The position numbers and the translations under genes were made by a program. Under the pieces are notes generated by a model, which saw only the letters and a program-made list of their open reading frames with translations, was not told where the DNA came from and searched no databases. A stretch of DNA of 64,000 nucleotides from Prochlorococcus sp. AG-409-J19 (GTDB lineage Bacteria > Cyanobacteriota > Cyanobacteriia > PCC-6307 > Cyanobiaceae). This document shows positions 47,956-57,251 of the stretch, one piece after another. Location: assembly GCA_003215635.1 (NCBI GenBank), contig QCKC01000003.1, positions 16,001 through 80,000 of the forward strand. Reading direction: 5' to 3'. Within the stretch, counting starts at the first letter, position 1. Each line of letters begins with the position of its first letter.

Positions 47956-48198
47956 CTAATCAAGATTTAGGAGCTTAGTGCGGAATAGAGCAACTTCCTT
48001 CGCTTTCGAGGGAGAACTTTTCATGAATGGGTGATGCTTGATTGTATTAAGAGTATTTTCTATTTTTGTGTCTAGATCAATATTCTGTGCTGTGTTCAGT
48101 TCCTTGGCTTCTTTCCAAGCTTTGTCAAATGAAATAGCAAAGCTATCAGGGTTGTCGAATAACATATCAGCTTGTTCGCTTCCTTGGTAATAGGACAT
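47956..48198 (-). CDS. small hypothetical protein
   Basis: The 80-residue frame starts MSYYQGSEQADMLFDNPDSF and contains DKAWKEAKELNTAQNIDLDTKIENTL (in part about residues 24-50), ending KEVALFRTKLLNLD. It is hydrophilic, without Cys, signal or membrane segment, and likely helical. I recognise no domain. The clean ATG, intact frame in a compact neighbourhood and 8-bp convergent spacing to the gene before it support it as real. Confidence 0.65.
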   Translation of the reverse strand: MSYYQGSEQADMLFDNPDSFAISFDKAWKEAKELNTAQNIDLDTKIENTLNTIKHHPFMKSSPSKAKEVALFRTKLLNLD

Positions 48199-48556
48199 GA
48201 TCAGATTATTGCAGTAATGACAAGGTAGATTCTAAGTAGTTTGAAAATTCTATTATGTAAATTCTAGCATGTTTGAATTGATTAAATAAATCCCTTTCTT
48301 TGTTATACGCATTGGTTTCTTATATCTAAAATTAAGATATAAATAATCTAGCATGTATATCTTTAGAAAGTATAAGAAGATCAAAGAATTAATAATAGGC
48401 TCTCTTCTCTCGCAAGGGGATTGAACTTTTTCAGTGGATCTACGAGGTGTAATTAGAAGAGATTATCTTTTTAATTTCAGATGTTATTCAAATAAAAGTC
48501 ACTTGCTGACTATTTTCGAACAATTTAGTTAGTTTAATTTTGGCATGCTAATACTA
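48199..48556. other. AT-rich intergenic region with direct and inverted repeats
   Basis: This gap of about 360 bp between the small hypothetical gene and the tRNA-Phe terminator has no coding frame. It contains TCTAGCATGT twice (48263-48272 and 48347-48356) and an inverted repeat TTATATCT/AGATATAA (48320-48342). Function is unknown. Confidence 0.5.
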
Positions 48557-48582
48557 GAAAACCGCTGTAAAACAGCGGTTTT
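48557..48582 (-). terminator. intrinsic terminator after tRNA-Phe
   Basis: The inverted repeat AAAACCGCTG / CAGCGGTTTT with a 6-base loop lies about 26 bp downstream of the tRNA-Phe 3' end on the minus strand and is followed there by TTTTCT. It fits a terminator of the tRNA transcript. Confidence 0.75.
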
Positions 48583-48608
48583 CGTAGTTGTCTTCCGTGT
48601 TCAGGAAG

Positions 48609-48681
48609 TGCCAGGACCCAGATTTGAACTGGGGACACGGCGATTTTCAGTCGCCTGCTCTACCAACTGAGCTATCCCGGC
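48609..48681 (-). tRNA. tRNA-Phe (GAA)
   Basis: The minus strand reads GCCGGGATAGCTCAGTTGG at the 5' end, an anticodon loop CTGAAAA with GAA, and GTTCAAATC as the T-loop. The 7-bp acceptor stem pairs GCCGGGA with TCCTGGC, allowing G-T pairs, and the discriminator is A. The total is 73 nt. No CCA is encoded. There is no integrase beside it. Confidence 0.96.
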
Positions 48682-48846
48682 TTGAATTTGACGATGCTAT
48701 CAATTTTAGATCACTGAGAGATGGAATTTGACCTTTCAGCTTTAGAAAGTTTGCCTAGCAGCTCATTATTCGTTTTTTTGACCATTTAAGACGTCTCTTA
48801 TGTTGGTTTGGCGATCATCTCGAGTAATTGAGTGATCTCAAGGATT

Positions 48847-49113
48847 TCATTTGGGGATGGCTTTTAGCATTTTAATCAGAGTCTGATGTGCGTCCTCTCT
48901 ATCTGTCAGGTGATTTTCAAAAGGGATTGAAATAATTTGAGAGTCAACATCGAGTGACATTGCCTCGCAAGTGATCTTAACCATTAGAGCTTTTTTAGGA
49001 TTCTTATAACCTCCATAGTGTCTTGCATAAGACAAGAGAGCTTCTTGATGATCATTGTTCATGTGAGAACAAATTCGTTCACTAATCTCATTTGTGATTG
49101 AGGTTGCAGACAT
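48847..49113 (-). CDS. DUF2470 (FMN-binding split-barrel-associated) domain protein
   Basis: This 88-residue protein consists of a DUF2470 domain: ERICSHMNNDHQEALLSYARHYGG at residues 11-34 (quoted in part), the middle KALMVKITCEAMSLDV and the end TDREDAHQTLIKMLKAIPK. The same domain forms the C-terminus of HugZ-like haem-related and pyridoxamine-oxidase-like proteins. Here it stands alone with no split-barrel partner, as is usual in cyanobacteria. A haem or bilin-binding role is possible but not established. A weak inverted repeat GATCATCTC/GAGTGATC lies just downstream. Confidence 0.85.
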   Translation of the reverse strand: MSATSITNEISERICSHMNNDHQEALLSYARHYGGYKNPKKALMVKITCEAMSLDVDSQIISIPFENHLTDREDAHQTLIKMLKAIPK

Positions 49114-49298
49114 TGCAGCTCTTTGCTATTGAAAATAATTTTATTTGATTTTAATGAAATTTCTCCCAAATTATTAGAATAAGTTTTATAGAGCTATAGC
49201 TTACATAGCTTAATAATATAATAAAGGTAATAATTGCAAGAGGTCCTCTTAAATTGTCAGGCATGATTTTTGATAGATCTGATAACCTATTTTATAAA

Positions 49299-50543
49299 TT
49301 ATAGTTTATCTAAAATTGCTTTCATTGCAATTTTTGCGACTCCTTTGGCGGGAGGGTTGTTGCAAGTAATTATTTTTGTGTTTAGCATTCGTTCTCTTAT
49401 CCTTTTCCATTGAGGATTCTTAGCACCACCACCAATAGTAATGATCCTCTTTGGTAGGTTTACTCCGAGCTCATTTAGGCGATTCCATCCTTTGAGTTCT
49501 ATGTTGGTTATCCCTTCAAGTAAAGCATGTAAATACAAGGCATCGCTAATTGGACGTGGTTCAACTTTGGCTTCCAGTAAAGGATCATTTGTGGGGAATC
49601 TTTCGCCTGTAAATGCAAGAGGGAGAAAGGAAATTCCGCTGCTTTTCTTTGGATCTATTTGTGTGCTTAATTCTTGTATCTGTTCATCATCAAAGATTTT
49701 TTTTAATACTGCACAGCCTGTATTTGAAGAGCCACCGCAAAGCCATTTTTCTCCTATTAGATGATTAGTTATACCTTCACCTATTATAGGCTGATTCACA
49801 AAATGTTTGATTACTAAAGTACTTCCTAGGATGGTAATGCCATCATCATCTTCAGCTTCTGTTGCTAGTACAGCTGCATTTGAATCTGTGGTTCCTGCAA
49901 CAACAAAGGTATCAGGGCCTAATCCAAGTTCTATTGCTTTGGTCTTTGATATTTGAGAAAGTATTGTCCCACTGTTTACTATCTCAGGTAATGCATTTAT
50001 CCATGATTGTTTTTTCAAGGTTAGAGGCCATTCACTCCTATTGTTATCCCAACCCATTTTGAGATTGTTACTTGCTTCCCCCCATCTCCAATTATTTATT
50101 AACCATCCAGTTATCCAATCAGCTTGATGCCTTAACAATACATTGGGTCCTGATTTGTCGATTAATCTCAATGCTTTTGCAAGGCTATTGTTATTGCTAG
50201 CAGCATGTAGATGGTTTTGAACGATTTTCTCAACATACTCGTTTTGTTCAGGGCATAATTGATAGTAAGGAATTGCTTTGCCAATAGCGCTGCCATTGTA
50301 ATCACAGGCTAGTAATGTCCCTGATGTTCCATCTACTGCTATTGAGACAATATTCTCACGTATTTCAGCAGATAAATTACTAATTAGTACTTTTGCGCAT
50401 CTTATCCATTCTTCTGGATTGGATAAGTCGATTGTATATTCAAGTGAAGCTGTAAGTATTAATTCGTATTTATTATTAATTACCGCTATGCGTAAACCAC
50501 TAGTTCCAAAATCCATGCCTAGAGATAGTCTTCTATTGTCCAT
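49299..50543 (-). CDS. FGGY-family carbohydrate kinase, D-ribulose kinase-like
   Basis: The 414-residue protein starts with SLGMDFGTSGLRIAVI, the phosphate 1 loop of the FGGY kinases, has VDGTSGTLLACD near 72, VVAGTTDSNAAVLATEAEDDDG (about 217-238, partly quoted), a GSSNTGCAVLKK loop and a C-terminal ITIGGGAKNPQWKRIRERML. It is shorter than classical xylulose or glycerol kinases (about 500) and agrees with the cyanobacterial D-ribulose kinase group, which phosphorylates C5 ketoses. The exact substrate is unproven. It stands just downstream of metK, 38 bp away. Confidence 0.85.
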   Translation of the reverse strand: MDNRRLSLGMDFGTSGLRIAVINNKYELILTASLEYTIDLSNPEEWIRCAKVLISNLSAEIRENIVSIAVDGTSGTLLACDYNGSAIGKAIPYYQLCPEQNEYVEKIVQNHLHAASNNNSLAKALRLIDKSGPNVLLRHQADWITGWLINNWRWGEASNNLKMGWDNNRSEWPLTLKKQSWINALPEIVNSGTILSQISKTKAIELGLGPDTFVVAGTTDSNAAVLATEAEDDDGITILGSTLVIKHFVNQPIIGEGITNHLIGEKWLCGGSSNTGCAVLKKIFDDEQIQELSTQIDPKKSSGISFLPLAFTGERFPTNDPLLEAKVEPRPISDALYLHALLEGITNIELKGWNRLNELGVNLPKRIITIGGGAKNPQWKRIRERMLNTKIITCNNPPAKGVAKIAMKAILDKL

Positions 50544-50581
50544 ATGATTTGCTTATTTTTGCGGTGGTTTATGGATATTTT

Positions 50582-51802
50582 TCAGAAGCGCTCTAGGCAA
50601 TTTCTGGATACATCTTCCCAAGGGAGATTTAGGTCATCCCTCCCGAAATGTCCATATGCTGCAGTATTTTTATAAAAAGAGCCACCTCGTTTTTTTGGTA
50701 GTTCACGCAGTTGAAATTTCTCTATAATTGCGCCAGGACGAAGATCAAATTTTTTATCTACCATTGCGGTTAATTCCTCATTAGATAGTTTACCTGTCCC
50801 AAATGTCTCTACTAAGATTGAAACAGGTTTTGCTACCCCAATCGCATAGCTAAGTTGAACTTCGGCACGTTTAGATAGACCTGATGCTACTAAACATTTG
50901 GCAACGTGTCTTGCTGCATAAGCAGCAGAACGATCTACTTTGGTTGGATCTTTCCCTGAGAAGGCTCCACCACCATGCCTTGCATAGCCCCCATAAGTAT
51001 CAACAATTATCTTCCTTCCTGTGAGACCAGCATCTCCTTGAGGGCCTCCTACAACAAACTTTCCTGTTGGATTCACAAGAAATTTGGTTTTATTAAGATC
51101 AGGTTTGATTTTTAAATCTGCTGTTGCAGGAACAACAACAAATTCCCATAGGTCTTTTGTGATTTTGTCTCTAATTTGCTTCTCATCAGTTAGTCCATCA
51201 ATCTGAGATGTGTGTTGTGTAGAGATTAAAACTGTTTCAATAGCAATTGGTTGGTTGTTTTCATATAAGACGCTGACTTGAGTTTTGCCATCTGGTAATA
51301 AATAATCCAATGTATTGTTATGTCTAACTTCCGCAAGTTTGCGCGATAGCCTGTGAGCCAAGCTGATTGGGAGAGGCATCAGTTCAGGGGTTTCATTGCA
51401 AGCAAAGCCAAACATAATGCCTTGGTCGCCGGCTCCAATCTTGTCTAAGGGATCTCCAAGGTGATCATCAGCTTCATTTACACCTTGTGCAATATCAGGA
51501 GATTGTTGATCTAGTGCTACTAAAACCGCGCAACTATTTGCATCAAAGCCTCCAGCACGGGCACCTTCATAGCCAATTTCTCTAATTGTCTTCCTTACTA
51601 AATCGATGAAGTCAACCTGGGCGTTAGAGGTGACTTCGCCAGTTATTAGACATAAACCAGTATTGACAATGGTTTCACATGCCACTCTGCTGTATGGATC
51701 TTGTTCAAGAAGAGCATCCAGAACAGCATCACTGATTTGATCGCAAACTTTGTCTGGATGTCCTTCTGTGACAGATTCTGAGGTGAATACGTAACGACTC
51801 AT
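50582..51802 (-). CDS. metK: S-adenosylmethionine synthetase
   Basis: MetK joins methionine with ATP to form S-adenosylmethionine, the main methyl donor. The 406-residue protein is full length: [20 protein letters not shown] at the start, [15 protein letters not shown] near 122, [21 protein letters not shown] near 252-272 and [19 protein letters not shown] after it. These are both family signatures. It follows the HAD phosphatase gene by 34 bp and is within a minus-strand run from nrdR to the kinase. Confidence 0.97.
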   Translation of the reverse strand: MSRYVFTSESVTEGHPDKVCDQISDAVLDALLEQDPYSRVACETIVNTGLCLITGEVTSNAQVDFIDLVRKTIREIGYEGARAGGFDANSCAVLVALDQQSPDIAQGVNEADDHLGDPLDKIGAGDQGIMFGFACNETPELMPLPISLAHRLSRKLAEVRHNNTLDYLLPDGKTQVSVLYENNQPIAIETVLISTQHTSQIDGLTDEKQIRDKITKDLWEFVVVPATADLKIKPDLNKTKFLVNPTGKFVVGGPQGDAGLTGRKIIVDTYGGYARHGGGAFSGKDPTKVDRSAAYAARHVAKCLVASGLSKRAEVQLSYAIGVAKPVSILVETFGTGKLSNEELTAMVDKKFDLRPGAIIEKFQLRELPKKRGGSFYKNTAAYGHFGRDDLNLPWEDVSRNCLERF

Positions 51803-51836
51803 GGCAAAACTTTCTTGATCTTTACTTTAGGGTTCT

Positions 51837-52622
51837 TTAGGGATCATTAATAGTCAGATCATCCCAATTTTGAATTAGGTGTTCATGTTCATTTAATAAT
51901 GGTGGCTTACTCCAACCTCCTACAAAGCCAAGGTTTATCCTGATTCCCGCTTCTTTTGCCATTTTGAGATCAGAATCTGCATCTCCTATAAGAGCGCATT
52001 CATCTGGATTGAGCTTTAATTTTTCGCAAAGACCTTTTACTGCTAGTGGGTTGGGCTTGGAGGGATTATGTTCGGCACTCCAGAAAGATAAGATTTTGGA
52101 CTCAAGTTTGTTTAAGCGAAGGAAATCTTCAATCCCTAGGCAAGTGTCGTTACTTATTAACCCGCAAATGATTCCATATTTTTGCAGACTAGTTATGAAC
52201 CTCAGAGCACCTGGTAGAAGTGTTCTTGAGTTTCCTTTCCCTTTATAAAGTTTAGATTGAGCCGAATCTGCTGAGGCAAAAATTTCTGTTGCTAGAGTGA
52301 GTGATGCTGGCCAACTCTCTCCTGAAAGAGAAATAATAGTAGCCGTAGAAATAAGATTTTGTTCTCTAGAGGCTACTGCAATAATGCCACCTGGATCTAT
52401 TTTTTCGTCTATGATTCCATATGCTTTGGTAAGCATATCGATGAGATTTGGTACTGCATATCGACTCTTTTTTTTGAGTGTTAGCAACTCTGAGGCTATC
52501 TTAATTCTTAATTTAGCTAAGCATATAAGGTGCGACTCGCTATTTGAAAGAGTGCCATCTTTATCAAATAGTATCCCTTTTATAGAGCCTATTCTCAAAC
52601 CTTTTAGTAAGAGTTCAGGCAT
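51837..52622 (-). CDS. HAD-superfamily phosphatase
   Basis: The 261-residue protein has the HAD motifs: DKDGTLSNSE with the nucleophile Asp near residue 20, LISNDTC (motif II) near 157, the Lys region KPNPLAVKGLCEKL and motif IV ALIGDADSDLKMAKEAGI near 218. The helical cap lies between motifs I and II. It resembles phosphoglycolate phosphatases, but the cap has no diagnostic residues, so the substrate is unknown. It lies between rpsA and metK with gaps of 21 and 34 bp. Confidence 0.88.
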   Translation of the reverse strand: MPELLLKGLRIGSIKGILFDKDGTLSNSESHLICLAKLRIKIASELLTLKKKSRYAVPNLIDMLTKAYGIIDEKIDPGGIIAVASREQNLISTATIISLSGESWPASLTLATEIFASADSAQSKLYKGKGNSRTLLPGALRFITSLQKYGIICGLISNDTCLGIEDFLRLNKLESKILSFWSAEHNPSKPNPLAVKGLCEKLKLNPDECALIGDADSDLKMAKEAGIRINLGFVGGWSKPPLLNEHEHLIQNWDDLTINDP

Positions 52623-52643
52623 AGATTGTTTATTCCTTATTTA

Positions 52644-53741
52644 TTAAGATTGTGCGACAGCTGTATCTTCTCCTTCCTCAGCCTGCTCTAAAAGCATTTG
52701 CTTGTAGCGAGCGGCCATCTCTTCTGCCTTATCAAAAACTTTTTGAGGATCTGTAAGCATATCGCCAGGCTCTGGTTCGAGAGCCTTGGTGGATAGTGAA
52801 ATTCTTCCACGTTCCGCATCTAGGTCGATGATCATTACTTTCATTTGATCATTGACATTAAGAACAGAATGAGGGGTCTCTATATGTTCGTGACTTATTT
52901 CGGAAATATGTAACAGCCCGCTGACGCCACCTATATCAATGAATGCACCATATGGCTTTATTCCACGTACTGCCCCAATAACGACTTCTCCAACTTCCAA
53001 TCTATTCATTTTCCTTTCAACCAGAGCACGACGATGGCTAAGTACAAGGCGGTTTCTTTCTTCATCAACTTCAAGGAATTTTAAGGGGAGAAAATCTGCA
53101 ACAAGTTCTTCTTTAGCTTTACGCGTGCTGATATGTGATCCTGGGATAAATCCTCTTAATCCTTCTACTCGGACTAAAGCACCTCCTCTATTTGTTGCGA
53201 AGACTTCTGAATAAATTGTCGCGTCTTCCTTTTGGAGTTGTCTTACTCGTTCCCATGCACGTTGATATTCAATTCTTCTTATTGAAAGAGAGAGTTGTCC
53301 ATCTTCATTTTCTTCACTCATGATGAAGAACTCTCTGATTTCGCTAGGTTGAAGAACGTCACTTAGCCCTTCAACTCTATTAATCGAAACTTCTTGGAGT
53401 GGCATAAAGGCCGCAGTTTTTGCTCCTATATCAATCATTGCTCCTTTTGCTTCTAGAGCGAATACGGTGCCATTCACAATGTCGCCAGGCTTGAAGTTGT
53501 AGTCATATTTGCTGAGTAAAGAAGCGAATTCATCAAGTGTGAATCCTGCTCCATCAAAATCAATTTTTTTTGTTCTACTGCTTGGATCGTCTGCTGTTGG
53601 AACCTCTTCAGGTATGCCTAATGCTTCTTCGTTGATGGCTTCATTACTACTTACAGAGTTTTCAGCATTTGCTTCAGCAACATCTTCGCTGCTTTTCTCT
53701 GAAGCTGAATCTTGTATCTGTTCGGTAGGAGTGGCTGACAT
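52644..53741 (-). CDS. rpsA: 30S ribosomal protein S1 (three-S1-domain cyanobacterial form)
   Basis: S1 helps mRNA bind the 30S subunit. This 365-residue cyanobacterial/plastid form has an acidic N-terminal extension of about 65 residues and three S1 RNA-binding folds: FKPGDIVNGTVFALEAKGAM near 82, ATIYSEVFATNRGGALV near 170 and GEVVIGAVRGIKPYGAFIDIGG near 250, the last continuing HISEISHEHI. The C-terminal tail is Glu-rich. It is followed by the HAD gene. Between it and nrdR lie 98 bp. Confidence 0.95.
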   Translation of the reverse strand: MSATPTEQIQDSASEKSSEDVAEANAENSVSSNEAINEEALGIPEEVPTADDPSSRTKKIDFDGAGFTLDEFASLLSKYDYNFKPGDIVNGTVFALEAKGAMIDIGAKTAAFMPLQEVSINRVEGLSDVLQPSEIREFFIMSEENEDGQLSLSIRRIEYQRAWERVRQLQKEDATIYSEVFATNRGGALVRVEGLRGFIPGSHISTRKAKEELVADFLPLKFLEVDEERNRLVLSHRRALVERKMNRLEVGEVVIGAVRGIKPYGAFIDIGGVSGLLHISEISHEHIETPHSVLNVNDQMKVMIIDLDAERGRISLSTKALEPEPGDMLTDPQKVFDKAEEMAARYKQMLLEQAEEGEDTAVAQS

Positions 53742-53839
53742 TTGATTGTGGCGGTCTGCCGTCAGGCAGTGAGAAGGGATGTTCCACTAGGCCCGCCGAC
53801 CTTCGGAACAGTTAGCCACTCTACATTTCAGCTTATTAC

Positions 53840-54316
53840 TTACACAACTGATGCCAGCCTAGCTTTGCTTGCGTTAATGCTTTCTAAGGTTGCGATGAAA
53901 TCATTTATCCCTCCAAACTGCCTGTAAACAGAGGCAAAACGGATATATGCTACTTCATTTAAAATTCCTAGTTGCTCTAGTACTATTTCCCCTATTTCGT
54001 TGCTTGAGATTTCTTTTGCATTTCTTTGATGGATTAGTAGTTCAAGTTCGTTTACCAATGCTTCAACTTTTGAGTTGCTTACAGCTGTTTTTTCACAAGC
54101 ACGGGTAATTCCTTTGACAATTTTGTTTCTATCAAAGGTCTCTCTGGTGCCATTGCGTTTTAAAACTGATATAGGCACAGTTTCAACTCTCTCGTATGTA
54201 GTAAAACGAAAGTCGCAATTTAAGCATTCACGCCTTCTCCTAACGCTCTTCCCGCTATCTGCAGCGCGGGATTCAAGCACTCGACTATCTGTGTTTTGGC
54301 AAGCTGGGCATTGCAT
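53840..54316 (-). CDS. nrdR: transcriptional repressor NrdR
   Basis: NrdR binds ATP or dATP and represses ribonucleotide reductase genes. The 158-residue protein starts [17 protein letters not shown], has the second zinc ligand pair in [17 protein letters not shown], and continues with an ATP-cone domain ([20 protein letters not shown]). This is the complete two-domain layout. It is the first gene of the run towards rpsA and is separated from psbT by the terminator at 54484. Confidence 0.96.
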   Translation of the reverse strand: MQCPACQNTDSRVLESRAADSGKSVRRRRECLNCDFRFTTYERVETVPISVLKRNGTRETFDRNKIVKGITRACEKTAVSNSKVEALVNELELLIHQRNAKEISSNEIGEIVLEQLGILNEVAYIRFASVYRQFGGINDFIATLESINASKARLASVV

Positions 54317-54483
54317 GCCCTTTTAACTCCAAAGTGTATAAACCAACTTTATACATTGATTTGTATTCTGAGAAGGGTTGTGATGAAATTAATGCTATGA
54401 GATTGTTGTCGAAATGCTTTTAAACTCAGTTGAGAACTGGTTTTCGAGATGATATTCAAATTTAAAGTGATTTATTAAATTAC

Positions 54484-54514
54484 AAAAAAACCCCGCCTTA
54501 GGCGGGGTTTTTTT
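54484..54514 (-). terminator. intrinsic terminator of psbB-psbT
   Basis: CCCCGCC, a 3-base loop and GGCGGGG form a GC-rich hairpin (54491-54507) flanked by seven A and seven T. It lies 17 bp after the psbT stop in the minus direction, with a T run in the RNA. The symmetric flanks would also work on the other strand. Confidence 0.93.
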
Positions 54515-54530
54515 GTTGGTTGGCGTTTAT

Positions 54531-54620
54531 TTAGTACTTCGGAGGATCGCGGAAAGCGACTGCGAAGAACAGTGTGCCAAGTGCCAAGGTGAGAATGAGT
54601 ACGTAAGAAAATGCTTCCAT
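54531..54620 (-). CDS. psbT: photosystem II protein T
   Basis: PsbT is a 29-residue, single-helix PSII subunit at the dimer interface. The translation [19 protein letters not shown] followed by [10 protein letters not shown] is the complete protein. It lies 55 bp downstream of psbB on the same strand, the order conserved in cyanobacteria and plastids, and is followed by a strong terminator. Confidence 0.96.
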   Translation of the reverse strand: MEAFSYVLILTLALGTLFFAVAFRDPPKY

Positions 54621-54675
54621 CGAGAATCTCCGTAGTAGCTATCAGCTAAAGGTGGCTTGGTGTAAAACCCTGATG

Positions 54676-56199
54676 TTATGCACGACCAGGGACGCGTCTG
54701 GTGGATTCGTCTCCAAGTTTTTTGAAGAGACCGAATTCAGTTTGATCGCCAAGGTCTGGGTCGATACCAGCAAAGATATCTCTCCATAGAGTCCTTGCAG
54801 CATGCCACCAATGACCGAAGAGGTATAACAAGCCAAAGCTTGCATGAGCGAAAGTAAACCAACTTCTTGGTGAACTCCGGAATACCCCGTCAGATTTGTA
54901 GCGCTCTCGATCGAATTTAAAGGACTCACCAAGTTGAGCCTTTCTAGCAAGACGCTTAACTACTACTGGATCAGTAAAGGTTTGGCCATTTAGCTCTCCG
55001 CCATAAACGGTTGCTGTTACGCCAGTTTGTTCGAAGGAGTACTTCGCTTCTGCCCGGCGGAATGGTATGTCTGCCTTTACATTCCCTGACTTGTCTTCGA
55101 GGATAACTGGGAAGTTCTCGAAGAAGTTAGGGATTCTTCTTACTTCAAGGTCATTCCCCTCTGCATCAGTAAATGCAATGTGACCTTGCCATCCTGTAGG
55201 TAATCCGTCGCCATTAACCATGGCTCCGACTCTAAATAGACCACCCTTTGCAGGGCTATTACCAACGTAGTCATAGAAGGCAAGCTTTTCAGGTATAGAG
55301 GCATAAGCCGCTTCCTTGGTAGCCCCTCCATCAATTGCTTTTTGAACCCTACGGTTGATTTCAGTTTTGAAATAACCAGAATCCCATTGATACCGGGTAG
55401 GTCCAAATAGTTCAACAGGAGTGGTAGCAGATCCGTACCACATGGTTCCGGAGACTACAAAAGAAACAAATAGGGTTGCTGCTAGCGCACTTGCAAGTAC
55501 ACCTTCAAGGCTACCCATCTTGAGGTTTCTATAAAGGCGTTCTCCTGGACGGTTGGTGATATGGAAAATTCCACCAACAATTCCTATTAGTCCTGCACCA
55601 ATGTGGTTGGCGACAATTCCACCAGGACTAAATGGGTTGAATCCTTCTGCGCCCCATACAGGCGCTACTGGTTCAATATGTCCAGTTAGGGAGTATGGGT
55701 CTGAGACCCAAAGACCAACTGTTGAACAGTGGAAGGCTCCAAAACCAAAGCAAGTAAGTCCGGCAAGAAGGAGGTGAATGCCAAAGATTCTTGGTAGATC
55801 CAACGCTGCCTCGCCAGTCCGGGAATCTTCCCAGAGTTCAAGATCCCAATAAGTCCAGTGCCAAACGGCAGCCAACATTAAAAGGCCACTGAAAACAATA
55901 TGGGCAGCAGCAACACCTTCGAAGCTCCAGAATCCTGGATCTACGCCGGTTTGACCGGTTATATCCCAGCCACTCCAGCTGCCGGTGATGCCAAGGCGAG
56001 CCATAAAAGGCATGACATACATGCCCTGGCGCCACATTGGGTTCAGGACTGGATCCGAAGGATCAAAAATGGCCAGTTCATATAGGGCCATGGAGCCGGC
56101 CCAGCCGGCTAACAAAGCTGTGTGCATGAGGTGCACGGCCAGGAGTCGGCCGGGGTCGTTGATTACGACGCTGTGCACCCGATACCAGGGCAATCCCAT
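54676..56199 (-). CDS. psbB: photosystem II CP47 chlorophyll apoprotein
   Basis: CP47 is a six-helix core antenna protein of PSII that binds chlorophylls and beta-carotene. The 507-residue sequence is full length: [20 protein letters not shown] at the start, the chlorophyll-binding His in [57 protein letters not shown] and [22 protein letters not shown] near the C-terminus. The large lumenal loop E (about residues 260-430) is intact. The ATG at 56199 stands against 656 bp with no clear gene on its upstream side. Confidence 0.98.
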   Translation of the reverse strand: MGLPWYRVHSVVINDPGRLLAVHLMHTALLAGWAGSMALYELAIFDPSDPVLNPMWRQGMYVMPFMARLGITGSWSGWDITGQTGVDPGFWSFEGVAAAHIVFSGLLMLAAVWHWTYWDLELWEDSRTGEAALDLPRIFGIHLLLAGLTCFGFGAFHCSTVGLWVSDPYSLTGHIEPVAPVWGAEGFNPFSPGGIVANHIGAGLIGIVGGIFHITNRPGERLYRNLKMGSLEGVLASALAATLFVSFVVSGTMWYGSATTPVELFGPTRYQWDSGYFKTEINRRVQKAIDGGATKEAAYASIPEKLAFYDYVGNSPAKGGLFRVGAMVNGDGLPTGWQGHIAFTDAEGNDLEVRRIPNFFENFPVILEDKSGNVKADIPFRRAEAKYSFEQTGVTATVYGGELNGQTFTDPVVVKRLARKAQLGESFKFDRERYKSDGVFRSSPRSWFTFAHASFGLLYLFGHWWHAARTLWRDIFAGIDPDLGDQTEFGLFKKLGDESTRRVPGRA

Positions 56200-56855
56200 G
56201 GGTCAGGTTCGTGTAACGAAGCTGCTTAATGCAGCCAGACCGACTGATCGTAAGGGTTCTTCCTTGAAGGAAGAGCTATCTTGTCGCTACCTGAAACGTC
56301 TAGTGACACTTGGTTTTTACCCATCGAAGTGCATTCTCGTTGTGATTTAGAGGTATTCAAGGATTATTTTTGCTTTGTCAGTCGGTCACAAATCGCAATG
56401 CCAAGCTCCGTATTTTTGTTTTTTTTCGCTTTTTTGGGCTCACTTTTGGGAGATTTTTTGGTGGTTATTTGCCCTGAATTTTGAATTAATCCATTTTTTT
56501 TGACTCACTTTCCAATATTTCGGAGCAAGTTTTAGAAACGACGAATTCAAAAATGGTCTTTGGGAATGCTCTTGGATCTTGTTTAAAGGATTGGAGTGAA
56601 ATTTTGCAAAAACCATATTTCCAACTGTCGCCTGGGTTGATTTTTTGGAAATTTATCGAAATTGGGTGGATTTTTGGAAAATTCTTACGCCTAGCTCAAG
56701 TAGAGAGTTCGGTTCAAAAATTGGTTGAAAGGCGACTTTCTTAGGAATTTCGAAGTTTTAAGAACCTTTTCTTGTAAGACTGATGACGAGGCCTGCCAAC
56801 GATTAGTTTTATAGGGTCTGCCGGTGATACCTTCTCCGAGTAACCAACTGCGTTA
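56200..56855. other. unexplained 656-bp intergenic region between psbB and psbM
   Basis: No convincing gene is seen here. Frames of 60-70 codons occur on the plus strand (for example 56553-56744) but resemble no family. Close to psbB are two hairpins: GCTGC/GCAGC (56221-56235) and TCTTCCTT/AAGGAAGA (about 56259-56275). From 56400 to 56740 the plus strand is rich in T and G, with repeated TTTTTGG. It must hold the divergent promoters of psbB and psbM. Confidence 0.55.
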
Positions 56856-57008
56856 ATGGAAACCACTAATTTCGGCTTTATCGCCAGCCTCTTGTTTGTG
56901 GCTGTTCCGACGATTTTCCTTATTGGTCTTTATATATCGACCAGTGACGGAGAGAAGTCGAGCTTCTTCTCCTCTTCTGGGAAGGGCAAACTAGATCCTG
57001 AGAAGTAG
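56856..57008 (+). CDS. psbM: photosystem II protein M
   Basis: PsbM is a small single-helix protein at the PSII dimer interface. The 50-residue translation starts METTNFGFIASLLFVAVPT, continues through IFLIGLYISTSDGEKSSFF and ends with a polar tail KGKLDPEK. This is a typical family sequence with the longer tail of marine picocyanobacteria. It is divergent from psbB with 656 bp between starts. A hairpin follows the stop codon. Confidence 0.95.
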   Translation: METTNFGFIASLLFVAVPTIFLIGLYISTSDGEKSSFFSSSGKGKLDPEK

Positions 57009-57033
57009 AAGTAAGGGTTATCTCTCCTTGCTG

Positions 57034-57059
57034 ATTTCTTCCTTCAAGGAGGAAGAAAT
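57034..57059 (+). terminator. putative terminator after psbM
   Basis: ATTTCTTCCT and AGGAAGAAAT-like arms form a stem of about ten pairs starting 25 bp after the psbM stop; a T-rich stretch (TTAGTTTTCTCCTTTTTT) follows. The arms are AT-rich, so it may be weaker than the psbT terminator. Confidence 0.65.
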
Positions 57060-57251
57060 TTAGTTTTCTCCTTTTTTGATCTCCTGCGTGAGGGGATGGC
57101 TTATTATGCATATTTATATTTAATGGATTTTGCGCCTTACAGGGCTCAGCTTCTCAATGTTTTTTTAAATTAGATTTAATGACTGACATATAAAATTTTT
57201 AATATTGAAAAGTCAGAATGCTTAGGCAAAGATTAATTTACTATTCGTGCT

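Noticed and set aside
48609..48681. Possible integration site or genomic island at tRNA-Phe (and at tRNA-Thr, 59614-59685)
   Set aside because: No integrase, transposase or duplicated tRNA end was seen near either tRNA.
54642..54950. 102-residue minus-strand frame overlapping the 3' end of psbB
   Set aside because: It is an alternate frame of the conserved CP47 C-terminus.
55985..56350. 121-residue plus-strand frame across the psbB start
   Set aside because: Mostly antisense to psbB, whose sequence is strongly conserved; composition is unlike a real protein.
56553..56744. 63-residue frame in the psbB-psbM gap
   Set aside because: No family resemblance, no clear ribosome binding site, and composition follows the T/G-rich background. 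Kept as part of the unexplained region.
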